This document shows positions 7,928 to 15,170 of a stretch of DNA of 31,660 nucleotides, piece by piece. Source of the DNA: an uncultured Collinsella sp. (GTDB lineage Bacteria > Actinomycetota > Coriobacteriia > Coriobacteriales > Coriobacteriaceae); contig CABUBZ010000021.1 of assembly GCA_902489945.1 (NCBI GenBank), positions 1 through 31,660 on the forward strand, read 5' to 3'. The position numbers were made by a program, and so were the translations under genes. The first letter of the stretch is position 1. Each line of letters begins with the position of its first letter. The notes beneath the pieces are model-generated. The model ran no database searches. It was not told where the DNA came from and saw only the letters and a list, made by a program, of their open reading frames with translations.

Positions 7928-8126
7928 TATACGTACGCACTAGCAGCCATATCGGTTACCCTACGAAAAGCAGCGAAGGGGAACTCGGAAACAAGTAATC
8001 AAAGTAATCCGATCTGACAAAGGAGCCGTCTCTTTGTCAGATCGGATTACTTGTTAGACACAGTTTCTAGATACAGCATTCGGCTTCAGATGGGAAGCCA
8101 TAACCGATTGCGAGCATGTAAACGTA
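7928..8126. other. Spacer between the two family A palindromes
   Basis: A gene-free stretch of 199 bases. It holds a 21-bp hairpin (8002-8052) and a small 6-bp hairpin, GGCTTC/GAAGCC, at 8082-8099. No credible coding sequence or promoter is seen. Confidence 0.6.
8002..8052. repeat. Perfect 21-bp inverted repeat inside the family A spacer
   Basis: Arms 8002-8022 and 8032-8052 are exactly complementary around the nine-base loop GAGCCGTCT. Eleven bases of the outer right arm (8045-8055) also match a second, upstream copy at 7990-8000 (AACAAGTAATC), so two alternative pairings exist. No T-run follows. Confidence 0.85.
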
Positions 8127-8230
8127 GCTCACCCCTGGGAGGCCCCTATATATCGTCCCGCGCGCAGTTTCGCAGCGAAGCGAGAATGTTTGAGCACGGG
8201 ATGATATATAGGGGCCTCCCAGGGGCGAGC
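8127..8230 (+). repeat. Family A long palindromic element, copy 2 (core on plus strand)
   Basis: Arms 8127-8163 and 8194-8230 pair along 37 positions with three mismatches or wobbles. The apical core 8164-8193 contains AGTTTCGCAGCGA and GCGAGAATGTTTGA, the same as copy 1 read on the opposite strand. Inner-stem bases differ from copy 1 at five positions, each compensated on the other arm. The outer arm (GGGAGGCCCC type) is unrelated to copy 1. Confidence 0.85.
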
Positions 8231-8242
8231 GGGCATTACGAC

Positions 8243-8267
8243 GCCCATTTTCAACGAAGAAATGGGC
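8243..8267 (-). terminator. Weak terminator-like hairpin at the dut stop codon
   Basis: GCCCATTT (8243-8250) pairs with AAATGGGC (8260-8267), overlapping the last base of dut. There is no T-run on the minus strand, so termination is doubtful. Confidence 0.35.
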
Positions 8268-8710
8268 TAAGCCACACCAGAAGAACCGAAGCCTCCGTTG
8301 CCTCGGTCGGTTTCGTCTAGTTCTTCTACTTCTATGAGGTTAACCGTGGGGACTTCTTGGATGACGAGTTGGGCGATGCGGTCGCCTTTGTTGATTTGGA
8401 TGTTGTTGGAGGGATCCAGGTTGATGAGGATAACCTTGAGTTCTCCTCGGTAGTGGGCGTCGATGAGGCCCGGCGTATTGACTATAGACAGGCCCTGCTT
8501 GATGGCCAAGCCGCTGCGGGGCTGGACGAAGCCGGCGTAGCCATCGGGCAGGGCGATGGCCAGCCCAGTAGAGACCAGACGGCGTTCGAAGGGCTTCAGG
8601 ACGCAGTCCTCGTTGGAGCGCAGATCCAAGCCGGCATCGGTGGGATGGGCGTATTTGGGAAGCTCGACGGTGGGGTCGAGACGCTTTATGTTGACGGTAA
8701 TGCTGGACAT
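8267..8710 (-). CDS. dut: dUTP diphosphatase
   Basis: Hydrolyses dUTP to dUMP and pyrophosphate, keeping uracil out of DNA and supplying dUMP for thymidylate synthesis. The 147-residue product has all five trimeric dUTPase motifs: HPTDAGLDLRS (22-32), PRSGLAI (64-70), GLIDAHYRGE (81-90, with the catalytic Asp84), DRIAQLVI (110-117) and the C-terminal RGNGGFGSSG (136-145) that closes over the active site. It starts four bases after the nrdR stop codon, so the two genes form one transcript. Its 3' side borders the family A hairpin region. Confidence 0.96.
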   Translation of the reverse strand: MSSITVNIKRLDPTVELPKYAHPTDAGLDLRSNEDCVLKPFERRLVSTGLAIALPDGYAGFVQPRSGLAIKQGLSIVNTPGLIDAHYRGELKVILINLDPSNNIQINKGDRIAQLVIQEVPTVNLIEVEELDETDRGNGGFGSSGVA

Positions 8711-8714
8711 GGAA

Positions 8715-9158
8715 TCACCTTAGCTTGTCGAGCTCTTGCAGAAACTCATCGACGTCTTTGAAATCGCGGTAGACCGAGGCAAAACGGATGTAAGCCACCT
8801 TGTCGATCTTGGCCAAGCGCTTGAGCACCATGTCACCCAACTCATGGGACGTGACGGCCGTCAGCGTGCGAGAGCGCAGCTCGACCTCGATGTCGTCGAT
8901 AATCTCATTGAGCTTCTTAGTGTCGATATCGCGCTTGATGGTGGCGCGCATCAAGCCGACGAGCAGCTTATTGCGATCGAACCGCTGCTTGGTTCCGTCT
9001 GACTTAATGACCTCAATTGGGTCTTCGCATCGCTCAAACGTTGTAAAGCGATAGTTACACGAGCAACATTCGCGACGACGCTTAATGGTGTTATTAGACT
9101 CCTGCATACGGGAATCAACGACGCGGGTATGTGCCTTGCCGCATTTGGGACAGCGCAT
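8715..9158 (-). CDS. nrdR: Transcriptional repressor NrdR
   Basis: ATP/dATP-sensing repressor of ribonucleotide reductase genes, 147 residues, the typical length. The N-terminal zinc ribbon has C3-PK-C6 and C31-C-S-C34, followed by NYRFTTFE; the ATP-cone domain (about 46-136) includes KRFDRNKLLVGL. AGAGGAGG lies upstream of ATG 9158. The ribosome-binding site and start codon lie within a perfect 12-bp inverted repeat (9153-9196). The LysM gene stops 51 bases upstream on the same strand with no T-run terminator between, so read-through from its SOS promoter is possible. Nearby lexA and LysM neighbours match the Mycobacterium order. Confidence 0.95.
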   Translation of the reverse strand: MRCPKCGKAHTRVVDSRMQESNNTIKRRRECCSCNYRFTTFERCEDPIEVIKSDGTKQRFDRNKLLVGLMRATIKRDIDTKKLNEIIDDIEVELRSRTLTAVTSHELGDMVLKRLAKIDKVAYIRFASVYRDFKDVDEFLQELDKLR

Positions 9159-9196
9159 GGTACCTCCTCTTAAACGATAACAAGGGTACCATGCGC
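9153..9196 (-). promoter_or_regulatory. Inverted repeat enclosing the nrdR ribosome-binding site and start codon
   Basis: Arms 9153-9164 and 9185-9196 (minus strand GCGCATGGTACC and GGTACCATGCGC) are perfect 12-bp complements around a 20-base loop. The downstream arm contains the nrdR ATG, and the Shine-Dalgarno AGAGGAGG straddles the loop and arm. In mRNA this would pair the start codon; in DNA it is a dyad that a regulator could bind. No T-run follows. Confidence 0.7.
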
Positions 9197-9209
9197 AGCG
9201 CGATAATGA

Positions 9210-9662
9210 TTACGAACGAGCAGGAACCTTAAGATGCGCACCGGCGGCGAGCGAACCATGCTCCAGATGATTGACACTACGAATCATGTCGGAAGTCTCT
9301 TGCGTGGAAAGGCCTTCGATTGGATATTCCTCGGCAAGCGACCAAAGAGAATCGCCAGGCTGAACGCGAATGGTCTCGTAGGTAACGTTGGAAACGGACT
9401 CGGCATACGCGGCGTGACGAGCGCTAAAGACCGACGTAGCGAGGACAAAGAAGAGCGTAAGCGCAACGGCAACGGCGACAATCGTCGGAACCTTCAGGGC
9501 AACGCGAGCCGGCGCGACTACAGCCTGCTGATTGCGAGCAGGCTTTACGGTCAAAGGCTGAAAGCCGGAGCGGCCGCCCTGAACAACCGTAAAAGTGGGT
9601 TCTGCAGGCGTCTCGAGCTTAAGGGCGAGGTTTCCCTGGACCATATTCGTTGCGTTCATCAT
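9210..9662 (-). CDS. LysM-domain membrane protein, candidate SOS cell-division inhibitor (YneA/Rv2719c-like)
   Basis: A 150-residue protein with a cytoplasmic N terminus, one membrane segment (about 59-79, VPTIVAVAVALTLFFVLATS) and an extracytoplasmic LysM domain (about 96-147, VQPGDSLWSLAEEY ... LKVP) that binds peptidoglycan. Size and layout match Bacillus YneA and mycobacterial Rv2719c, which lie divergent from lexA and block division during DNA damage. Here too it is divergent from lexA, with an SOS box inside its promoter. ATG 9662 and ATG 9659 are adjacent candidates behind AGAGGAGAA. Function is inferred from context and architecture; such proteins share little sequence outside LysM. 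Confidence 0.82.
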   Translation of the reverse strand: MMNATNMVQGNLALKLETPAEPTFTVVQGGRSGFQPLTVKPARNQQAVVAPARVALKVPTIVAVAVALTLFFVLATSVFSARHAAYAESVSNVTYETIRVQPGDSLWSLAEEYPIEGLSTQETSDMIRSVNHLEHGSLAAGAHLKVPARS

Positions 9663-9729
9663 GTTCTCCTCTCGCGTGTTTTGCTGAGAACAGTTTTATC
9701 AAGCCGCGCGGACAAAAATGTCTAGCGCG

Positions 9730-9743
9730 AGAACGAATGTTCG
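9730..9743. promoter_or_regulatory. SOS (LexA) box 1 in the lexA/LysM intergenic region
   Basis: AGAACGAATGTTCG differs from the CGAAC-N4-GTTCG consensus at one position. It lies downstream of the LysM-gene -10 element (minus strand). Confidence 0.75.
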
Positions 9744-9749
9744 GTTATT

Positions 9750-9777
9750 ATTATCTTCGAACAGTTGTTCCTGTCAA
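9750..9777 (-). promoter_or_regulatory. Promoter of the LysM gene with SOS box 2 in its spacer
   Basis: On the minus strand a consensus TTGACA (9777-9772) and GATAAT (9755-9750) are separated by 16 bases. The SOS box CGAACAGTTGTTCC (9758-9771) fills that spacer, so LexA binding would block RNA polymerase. Confidence 0.8.
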
Positions 9778-9785
9778 GCAAAATT

Positions 9786-9799
9786 CGAACATTTGTTTG
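9786..9799. promoter_or_regulatory. SOS (LexA) box 3, proximal to lexA
   Basis: CGAACATTTGTTTG has one mismatch to the CGAAC-N4-GTTCG consensus and ends 23 bases before the lexA start codon, consistent with lexA autoregulation. I could not place a convincing lexA -35/-10 pair. Confidence 0.8.
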
Positions 9800-9822
9800 A
9801 CATGGGTAGAGAGGATGCCCTG

Positions 9823-10467
9823 ATGGCTCGCAAAATTACCAAGCGTCAGCAGCAAATTTACGACTTCATCAAGGAATATCAGCAGGAGAAGGGTTATCCG
9901 CCCAGCGTGCGCGAGATGGCTTCTGCCGTGGGCCTTTCCTCCCCCAGCACCGTGCACGCCCACTTATCTGCCTTGGAGGCGCGCGGGCTGCTCAAGCGCG
10001 ATGCCACCAAACCGCGCGCCCTGGAACTCTTTAACGAGGACGGCTCCTCTGTCTCAATTTCTAAATCTGACGAGCCCACCGCACCTCGCGGAACGGTCTC
10101 GCTACCGCTCGTTGGTCGCGTCGCGGCTGGGATCCCCATTCTGGCCGAGCAGAACATCGAAGACACTTTTACTATCCCGACCGAAATCGCCACCGATCAG
10201 GGTTCCTTTATCCTTGAGGTGCATGGGAGCTCAATGATCAATGTCGGCATCTTCAATGGCGATTACATCATCGTCCGTGAACAAAAGAGTGCCATGAATG
10301 GCGAAATTGTCGTGGCCATGATTGATGGTTCAGCGACCGTCAAAACGTTCTACAAGGAGCAGGGACGCGTACGCCTGCAGCCTGAGAATGACACCATGGA
10401 GCCTATCTATGCAACGAATCCCGTTATCTTGGGCAAAGTCGTCGGCTTGATGCGCCGGTTCTCGTAA
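9823..10467 (+). CDS. lexA: LexA repressor
   Basis: SOS repressor and self-cleaving S24 serine protease, 214 residues. The N-terminal winged helix (about 1-65) includes KRQQQIYDFIKEY and SSPSTVHAHLSALEARG. The cleavage site is A102-G103 in GRVAAGIPI; the catalytic Ser137 is in HGSSM and the catalytic Lys174 in ATVKTF. ATG 9823 is chosen over upstream in-frame starts because the protein then begins as LexA does (MARKITKRQQ), AGAGAGGA lies nine bases upstream, and earlier starts would run through the SOS boxes. The stop codon overlaps the start of the next gene (TAATG). Confidence 0.95.
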   Translation: MARKITKRQQQIYDFIKEYQQEKGYPPSVREMASAVGLSSPSTVHAHLSALEARGLLKRDATKPRALELFNEDGSSVSISKSDEPTAPRGTVSLPLVGRVAAGIPILAEQNIEDTFTIPTEIATDQGSFILEVHGSSMINVGIFNGDYIIVREQKSAMNGEIVVAMIDGSATVKTFYKEQGRVRLQPENDTMEPIYATNPVILGKVVGLMRRFS

Positions 10468-11171
10468 TGCAAAAACGCATCACCATCTTTGATACCGTCC
10501 GCGGGTTTACGATGATTTCAATGGCAGGTTTTCACGCTTGCTACGATCTCGCCTACCTGTACGGTTGGGATATGCCCTGGTTTACCCAGACTGTCTTTCA
10601 AGACATCTGGCGCGCCAGCATCAGCTGGGTATTTCTGTTTATCGCGGGTTGGATGTGCACCCTTTCGCGCAACAATATCAAACGTGCCGCCAAATACGCC
10701 TTAGCAGCACTCGTCGTCTGGTTGGTAACAACGCTTGTCTCAGTAGACGATTGGGTTAATTTTGGCATCATCTACTGCATGGCCGCATGTACCGGCATCG
10801 TGGCGTTGACCGATCCCGTCCTTAAGAGGATATCGGCGAGATGGGGCATGTCCCTATGCCTTGTGTTGTTCGCCCTCACCTGGAGCATCCCCAAAACAAT
10901 CTACCCTGTCCCCTACCTGGCGTGGCTGGGATTTCCGAGCCCTGGGTTTGTTTCAGGTGATTACTACCCCATCATCCCGTTTATCTTTATGTATCTTGCA
11001 GGATACTTCGCCGCACATATAGCGCAGGGAATCGATAAGACCGTCCCTAGCTGGACCTACGCCAACCCCCTACCGGCGCTCGCCAGCCTTGGACGTCACG
11101 CACTCCCCTTTTATCTGCTGCATCAGCCCATCATACTGGGCATTTTGGAGCTCGCCTACTCGGTGCGATAA
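10467..11171 (+). CDS. DUF1624 / HGSNAT-like integral membrane protein
   Basis: Polytopic membrane protein of 234 residues with about seven hydrophobic segments. The N terminus RITIFDTVRGFTMISMAGFHACYDL matches the DUF1624 (heparan-alpha-glucosaminide N-acetyltransferase catalytic) family, where the conserved Arg and His lie near the first membrane segments; LGRHALPFYLLHQP near the C terminus is the usual last motif. The substrate is unknown in bacteria, though acyl transfer across the membrane is the family theme. Its ATG overlaps the lexA stop by one base, so it may be translationally coupled and SOS-expressed. Its last 16 bases overlap the convergent hflX gene. Confidence 0.8.
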   Translation: MQKRITIFDTVRGFTMISMAGFHACYDLAYLYGWDMPWFTQTVFQDIWRASISWVFLFIAGWMCTLSRNNIKRAAKYALAALVVWLVTTLVSVDDWVNFGIIYCMAACTGIVALTDPVLKRISARWGMSLCLVLFALTWSIPKTIYPVPYLAWLGFPSPGFVSGDYYPIIPFIFMYLAGYFAAHIAQGIDKTVPSWTYANPLPALASLGRHALPFYLLHQPIILGILELAYSVR

Positions 11172-12445
11172 CGCTCGAGCCGCGGCGCAATACGAGCCGG
11201 CAGCTTCGCCACAATACGAACGCCATCCTCGAGATATTCCTCGTGCAAAAGGGTTCCCTGCTCATGCACCAGCGTGATGAGGGCGCCCTCGCGATACGGG
11301 ATATCAGCGGAGAGCAACACATCGGTGGCAGCCGCCTCACGAGCAATACGGTCGACGAGATCGTCGAGCCCTTCGCCCGTTTGGGCCGAGAACAGAACGG
11401 CCTCGGGATAGCGACGACGGAAGCTCAGTCGATCAACGCTATCGAGAAGATCGATTTTATTGAATACGGTCAGCGTTAAACGCTCTCCAGCGCCGATCTC
11501 ATCAAGCACGCGGTCGACAGCCTCCAGCTGTCGCTCATAGTCCTCGTCAGACGCATCTACGACTTTGAGAATTAGATCGGCACCCAACACCTCGGACAGC
11601 GTCGATTTAAAGGCATCGACCAAACCATGCGGCAGCTTTTGAATAAAGCCGACGGTATCGGTGATCGTCATGCCGCGACCGCCGGGCAGGTGATACGAAC
11701 GCGTCGTCGGGTCGAGCGTAGCAAACAGCTTGTCCTGCGAAAGTACCGTAGAGCCGGTCAGGCGATTGAGCAACGTCGATTTACCGGCATTGGTATAACC
11801 GGCTAACGCGACGCGAAACGCCGGTGACTCAATGCGACTCTTGGACTGGACATCGCGACGCTGTTCAACCTGCTTAAGCTCACGACGAAGCGCGGCAATC
11901 TTATTGCGAATCAAGCGACGGTCAACCTCGAGCTGGCTTTCACCCTGGCCAAAGCGCGAACCGATGCCGCCGCGCGTCTGCTCCTTGGCAAGATGGCTCC
12001 ACATGCCACGCAGACGAGGCAACAGATATTGAAGCTGTGCCAGCTGTACCTGTAGGCGTCCCTCACGCGTCTGAGCATGCAGGCCAAAGATATCCAAGAT
12101 CAGTGCCGTACGATCGATAATCTTTACCGGCTCGCCCACGGCTTTCTCCAAATAGGATTGCTGCGAGGGCGTCAGGTCGTCGTCAAAGATAACAACATCG
12201 GCATCCATGCGATGCACCAGGCCGCACAGCTCTTCAACCTTACCGGAACCGATAAACGATTTAGGATACGGCTTTACCAAACGCTGAGACAAGCGCGCCA
12301 CGCACCGGGCACCAGCCGTATGGGCAAGGCGCTCCAGCTCGTCAAGCGATCGATCGAGCGGCCATGCATTGTCGCGCCATTCAACACCAACCAAAATGAC
12401 ACGCTCGGGCTCGGGTGCCGTGGAAACAAGAGGAAAACGAGCCAT
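11156..12445 (-). CDS. hflX: GTPase HflX
   Basis: Ribosome-associated GTPase that splits or rescues 70S ribosomes under stress in other bacteria; 429 residues. The N-terminal HflX domain and coiled-coil linker (about 1-205, with TREGRLQVQLAQLQYLLPRL and GIGSRFGQGESQLE) precede the G domain: G1 GYTNAGKS (216-223), G3 DTVG (263-266) and G4 NKID. The start ATG shares one base with the miaA stop (TAATG), showing tight coupling, as in many bacteria with miaA-hflX neighbours. It converges on and overlaps the DUF1624 gene, and no terminator hairpin is visible. Confidence 0.96.
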   Translation of the reverse strand: MARFPLVSTAPEPERVILVGVEWRDNAWPLDRSLDELERLAHTAGARCVARLSQRLVKPYPKSFIGSGKVEELCGLVHRMDADVVIFDDDLTPSQQSYLEKAVGEPVKIIDRTALILDIFGLHAQTREGRLQVQLAQLQYLLPRLRGMWSHLAKEQTRGGIGSRFGQGESQLEVDRRLIRNKIAALRRELKQVEQRRDVQSKSRIESPAFRVALAGYTNAGKSTLLNRLTGSTVLSQDKLFATLDPTTRSYHLPGGRGMTITDTVGFIQKLPHGLVDAFKSTLSEVLGADLILKVVDASDEDYERQLEAVDRVLDEIGAGERLTLTVFNKIDLLDSVDRLSFRRRYPEAVLFSAQTGEGLDDLVDRIAREAAATDVLLSADIPYREGALITLVHEQGTLLHEEYLEDGVRIVAKLPARIAPRLERYRTE

Positions 12446-13383
12446 TAGACAGCCTCAATACGATGCAGGATGTCCTCAACGACCTCATCGATCGTAAACT
12501 CGTCCATATCGAACCACACGACGCGGTCATCGCGTTTAAACCACGAAAGCTGACGTTTGGCATAGCGACGCGAACGCATCTTAATGAGTTCGCGAGCCTC
12601 ATCCATAGAAATCACGCCATTGAAAGCATCAATGATCTCTTTATAACCAATTGCCTGCATCGACGTCAGGGCATCTCCCAGCCCCTGGTCCATAAGACCG
12701 CGGACCTCATCGACAAGACCCTGCTCAAACATCAGATCGACACGCAGGTTAATGCGCTCGTAGAGAACCTCGCGATTACGCGTCAGACCAAACCATAGAG
12801 CATGATAATGCTCGCGCGGAACACTAAACTGCGACTTTTGCTGCGCGTAGGACACACCATCATCGTGCATTTCGAGCGCCCGAATCACGCGACGAACATT
12901 ATGGGGGTGGATGACCGCAGCGGACTCGGGGTCACGCTCGGCAAGCAGCGCGTGCAGCGCTTCCTCGCCTATGCGCTCGGCAAGTTCCTGATACCCCGCG
13001 CGACGATCGTCCTCAAGCTCGCCCGAGGGAAAATCCATCTCATCCAGGGCGGCCTTGAGATACAGCCCCGTACCTCCGCAAAAAACCGGCAGGCAACCCG
13101 AACCAAGGAGACGTTCAATATGCGCGCGAGCGTCAGCCTGATAAAGCGCAGCAGAATATGCCACACCCGGCTCGACAATGTCGACGAGACGCAGCGGCGC
13201 CGTACACTCATCGGGCGCCATCTTTGCGGTACCGATGTCCATGCCGCGATAGATTTGCATCGCATCGCACGACAGCACTTCGGACGAAAGACGAGCTGCC
13301 AAACGGTCGGCAACATCACTCTTACCAACCGCCGTCGGACCGACGATCGCAACGGCGGAAAGACCTGCCCTGGGAGAAACCAT
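12445..13383 (-). CDS. miaA: tRNA dimethylallyltransferase
   Basis: Adds the dimethylallyl group to N6 of A37 in tRNAs reading UNN codons; 312 residues. The P-loop GPTAVGKS (15-22) opens the protein, DAMQIYRGMDIGTAK follows, then FCGGTGLYLKA and the C-terminal SMQAIGYKE. This is the first step towards ms2i6A37, and the next enzyme, MiaB, is encoded directly upstream: miaB and miaA overlap by one base (TAATG). The whole spoVS-miaB-miaA-hflX run looks like one transcription unit. Confidence 0.96.
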   Translation of the reverse strand: MVSPRAGLSAVAIVGPTAVGKSDVADRLAARLSSEVLSCDAMQIYRGMDIGTAKMAPDECTAPLRLVDIVEPGVAYSAALYQADARAHIERLLGSGCLPVFCGGTGLYLKAALDEMDFPSGELEDDRRAGYQELAERIGEEALHALLAERDPESAAVIHPHNVRRVIRALEMHDDGVSYAQQKSQFSVPREHYHALWFGLTRNREVLYERINLRVDLMFEQGLVDEVRGLMDQGLGDALTSMQAIGYKEIIDAFNGVISMDEARELIKMRSRRYAKRQLSWFKRDDRVVWFDMDEFTIDEVVEDILHRIEAV

Positions 13384-14753
13384 TAGCGCGGCTCGCCCAC
13401 AACGGAGCCAGACAAATACCAGGTCTTGGCAACGTCAACGTCAACATCAACGATCTTGCCAACAAGCTGATCGATGCTGTAGCCCTCAGGGATGGGCGCA
13501 TGAACGGTCTGATTCTTGGGACTCTTGCCCAGCAGGACCGCGTTGTTCTTTTTACTCGCTCCCTCAATGAGCGTCGGCACCACAGTATGGAGCTCACCCT
13601 GGTTATACTCGTGTGCCGTGGTCTCGATAACCTTAACCAGGCGGTTGAAACGCTCGAGAATAACCTCATGCGGCGTAGGATCGTCAATCTCTGCGGCCGG
13701 GGTACCGGCGCGCTTGGAATAGATGAAGGTATAGGCCTGGGCATAGCGGACCGTCTCGGCAAGCGAGAGCGTCTGCTCAAAGTCTTCTTCAGTCTCGCCT
13801 GGGAAGCCGACGATAATGTCGGTCGAGAGCGCGATATCGGGCATACGGTTGCGAATGCGATCGACCAGGCCCAAATAGTCCTCGCGTGTATAACGGCGAT
13901 TCATCTCTTTGAGGATCCGCGTCGAACCTGACTGGACGGCCAAGTGCAGCTGCGGCATAACGGCAGGCGTCTCGGCCATGGCGTCGATGGTCTCGGGCAA
14001 CAGGTCCTTGGGGTGCGAAGACGTAAAGAAGATGCGCTCCACACCCGTATCGCCCACGGCACGCAGCAGATCGGCAAAACGCGGCTTGCCAAACAGATCG
14101 CGACCATATGAGTTAACGTTTTGGCCTAGCAGCGTAATCTCACGCACGCCCTGGCGCACCAAACCAGTCACCTCGTCGACAATCTCCTCGAAGGGGCGGC
14201 TCTTTTCGCGACCGCGCACGTACGGCACGATGCAATAGGTGCAGAAATTATTGCAGCCCGTCATGATGGGCACCCAGGCGTGATACTGGGTCTCGCGATG
14301 CCACGGCATGCTCATGGCATCCGTATCCTCATGCTCATTGGTGCGGATATGACGCTTGCCGTCAAGGAACGCCTCGGCAATGAGCTCGGCCACATGTGCG
14401 ATAGAATGCGTGCCAAAGATGACATTGACGTTATCGACGTTGGTGAGCAGGCCCTCGCCATCACGCTGCGCAATGCAGCCGCCCACGGCAACCACACGCT
14501 TGCCCGAAGGCGAAGGCGGCAGGCTTTTGCAGGAATTGCACTGACCGTACAGGCGCGTATCGGCGGCCTCACGCACACAGCATGTCATGAAGACAACGAT
14601 ATCGGCATGCTCGGGATCGAGCGCCATGAGGCAACCATACGAATCGAGCAGACCGCTCACGCGCTCGGAATCGTGCTGATTCATCTGGCAGCCAAAGGTG
14701 CGAATAAAGTAGGTTTTACCGGCAAGAATATCGCGTACGAAACGCTGGTCCAT
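13383..14753 (-). CDS. miaB: tRNA-2-methylthio-N6-dimethylallyladenosine synthase
   Basis: Radical-SAM methylthiotransferase that converts i6A37 to ms2i6A37 in tRNA; 456 residues. The N-terminal UPF0004 domain has the auxiliary cluster cysteines in FGCQMN (Cys22) and MTCCVREAAD (Cys58 region); the radical-SAM motif is CNNFCTYCIVP; a TRAM domain ends the protein. Two close ATGs compete: 14759 and 14753. AGGA lies nine bases before 14753 but only four before 14759, so 14753 is preferred. A paralogue, rimO, lies at 21391-22740; the CNNFCTYC motif and neighbouring miaA assign this copy to tRNA. Confidence 0.95.
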   Translation of the reverse strand: MDQRFVRDILAGKTYFIRTFGCQMNQHDSERVSGLLDSYGCLMALDPEHADIVVFMTCCVREAADTRLYGQCNSCKSLPPSPSGKRVVAVGGCIAQRDGEGLLTNVDNVNVIFGTHSIAHVAELIAEAFLDGKRHIRTNEHEDTDAMSMPWHRETQYHAWVPIMTGCNNFCTYCIVPYVRGREKSRPFEEIVDEVTGLVRQGVREITLLGQNVNSYGRDLFGKPRFADLLRAVGDTGVERIFFTSSHPKDLLPETIDAMAETPAVMPQLHLAVQSGSTRILKEMNRRYTREDYLGLVDRIRNRMPDIALSTDIIVGFPGETEEDFEQTLSLAETVRYAQAYTFIYSKRAGTPAAEIDDPTPHEVILERFNRLVKVIETTAHEYNQGELHTVVPTLIEGASKKNNAVLLGKSPKNQTVHAPIPEGYSIDQLVGKIVDVDVDVAKTWYLSGSVVGEPR

Positions 14754-14802
14754 GTGCATAAGTCCTAACGATGGAAGGGAGGCAAATCGAGGCAAGCAGA
14801 AG

Positions 14803-15120
14803 CTATGCCACAGGCTTAACATCATCAATGACGACGTTATCCATAGCAGCTCGATTGATCTGGTGAACGTAGATAGAAAGGCGGATGGCCGTGCGCGACT
14901 CCCCGTTAATGAGGATGTCGGAGAACACGGGCGCGCAGGAAATATCAAAACCGGTTGGAATCAAAAAACCGCGCGCGATAGCCACGGCCTTAATGGCCTG
15001 GTTGACCGCACCGGCGCCGACACACTGGATGTTGACGGGTACACCATCCTTGACCATGCCGGCGATGGCGCCGGCAACGGACGCGGGCGATGATTTGCTT
15101 GATACCTTCAGGCAATCCAT
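14803..15120 (-). CDS. spoVS: SpoVS-family protein (Alba-like fold)
   Basis: Small protein of 105 residues. MDCLKVSSKSSPASVAGAIAGMV and the following VNIQCVGAGAVNQAIKAVAIARG are typical SpoVS sequence; the B. subtilis protein has 86 residues, so this one has a longer C-terminal tail. SpoVS is known from a sporulation stage V phenotype, but the family is widespread in non-spore-formers and has an Alba-like nucleic-acid-binding fold. ATG 15120 is chosen because AGGAG lies upstream and the protein then starts like its homologues. It lies between a GHKL ATPase gene and miaB; in B. subtilis rny, ymdB, spoVS and miaB are likewise neighbours. Confidence 0.9.
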   Translation of the reverse strand: MDCLKVSSKSSPASVAGAIAGMVKDGVPVNIQCVGAGAVNQAIKAVAIARGFLIPTGFDISCAPVFSDILINGESRTAIRLSIYVHQINRAAMDNVVIDDVKPVA

Positions 15121-15170
15121 GAAGAAACTCCTGCGTTTAAAAGTACGTTTTAACTGCAATAACTTTATCG

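Noticed and set aside
8051..8320. Short plus-strand open frame across the family A copy 2 hairpin
   Set aside because: It runs through a palindrome and into the dut gene on the other strand; the translation has no domain.
10467..11171. DUF1624 gene considered as an acyltransferase-3 (OafA) family member
   Set aside because: The length, N-terminal RITIFDTVRGF pattern and number of membrane segments fit DUF1624 better; the two families are distantly alike.
14803..15120. spoVS taken as evidence of sporulation
   Set aside because: SpoVS is widespread in non-spore-forming bacteria and no other sporulation-specific gene is visible.
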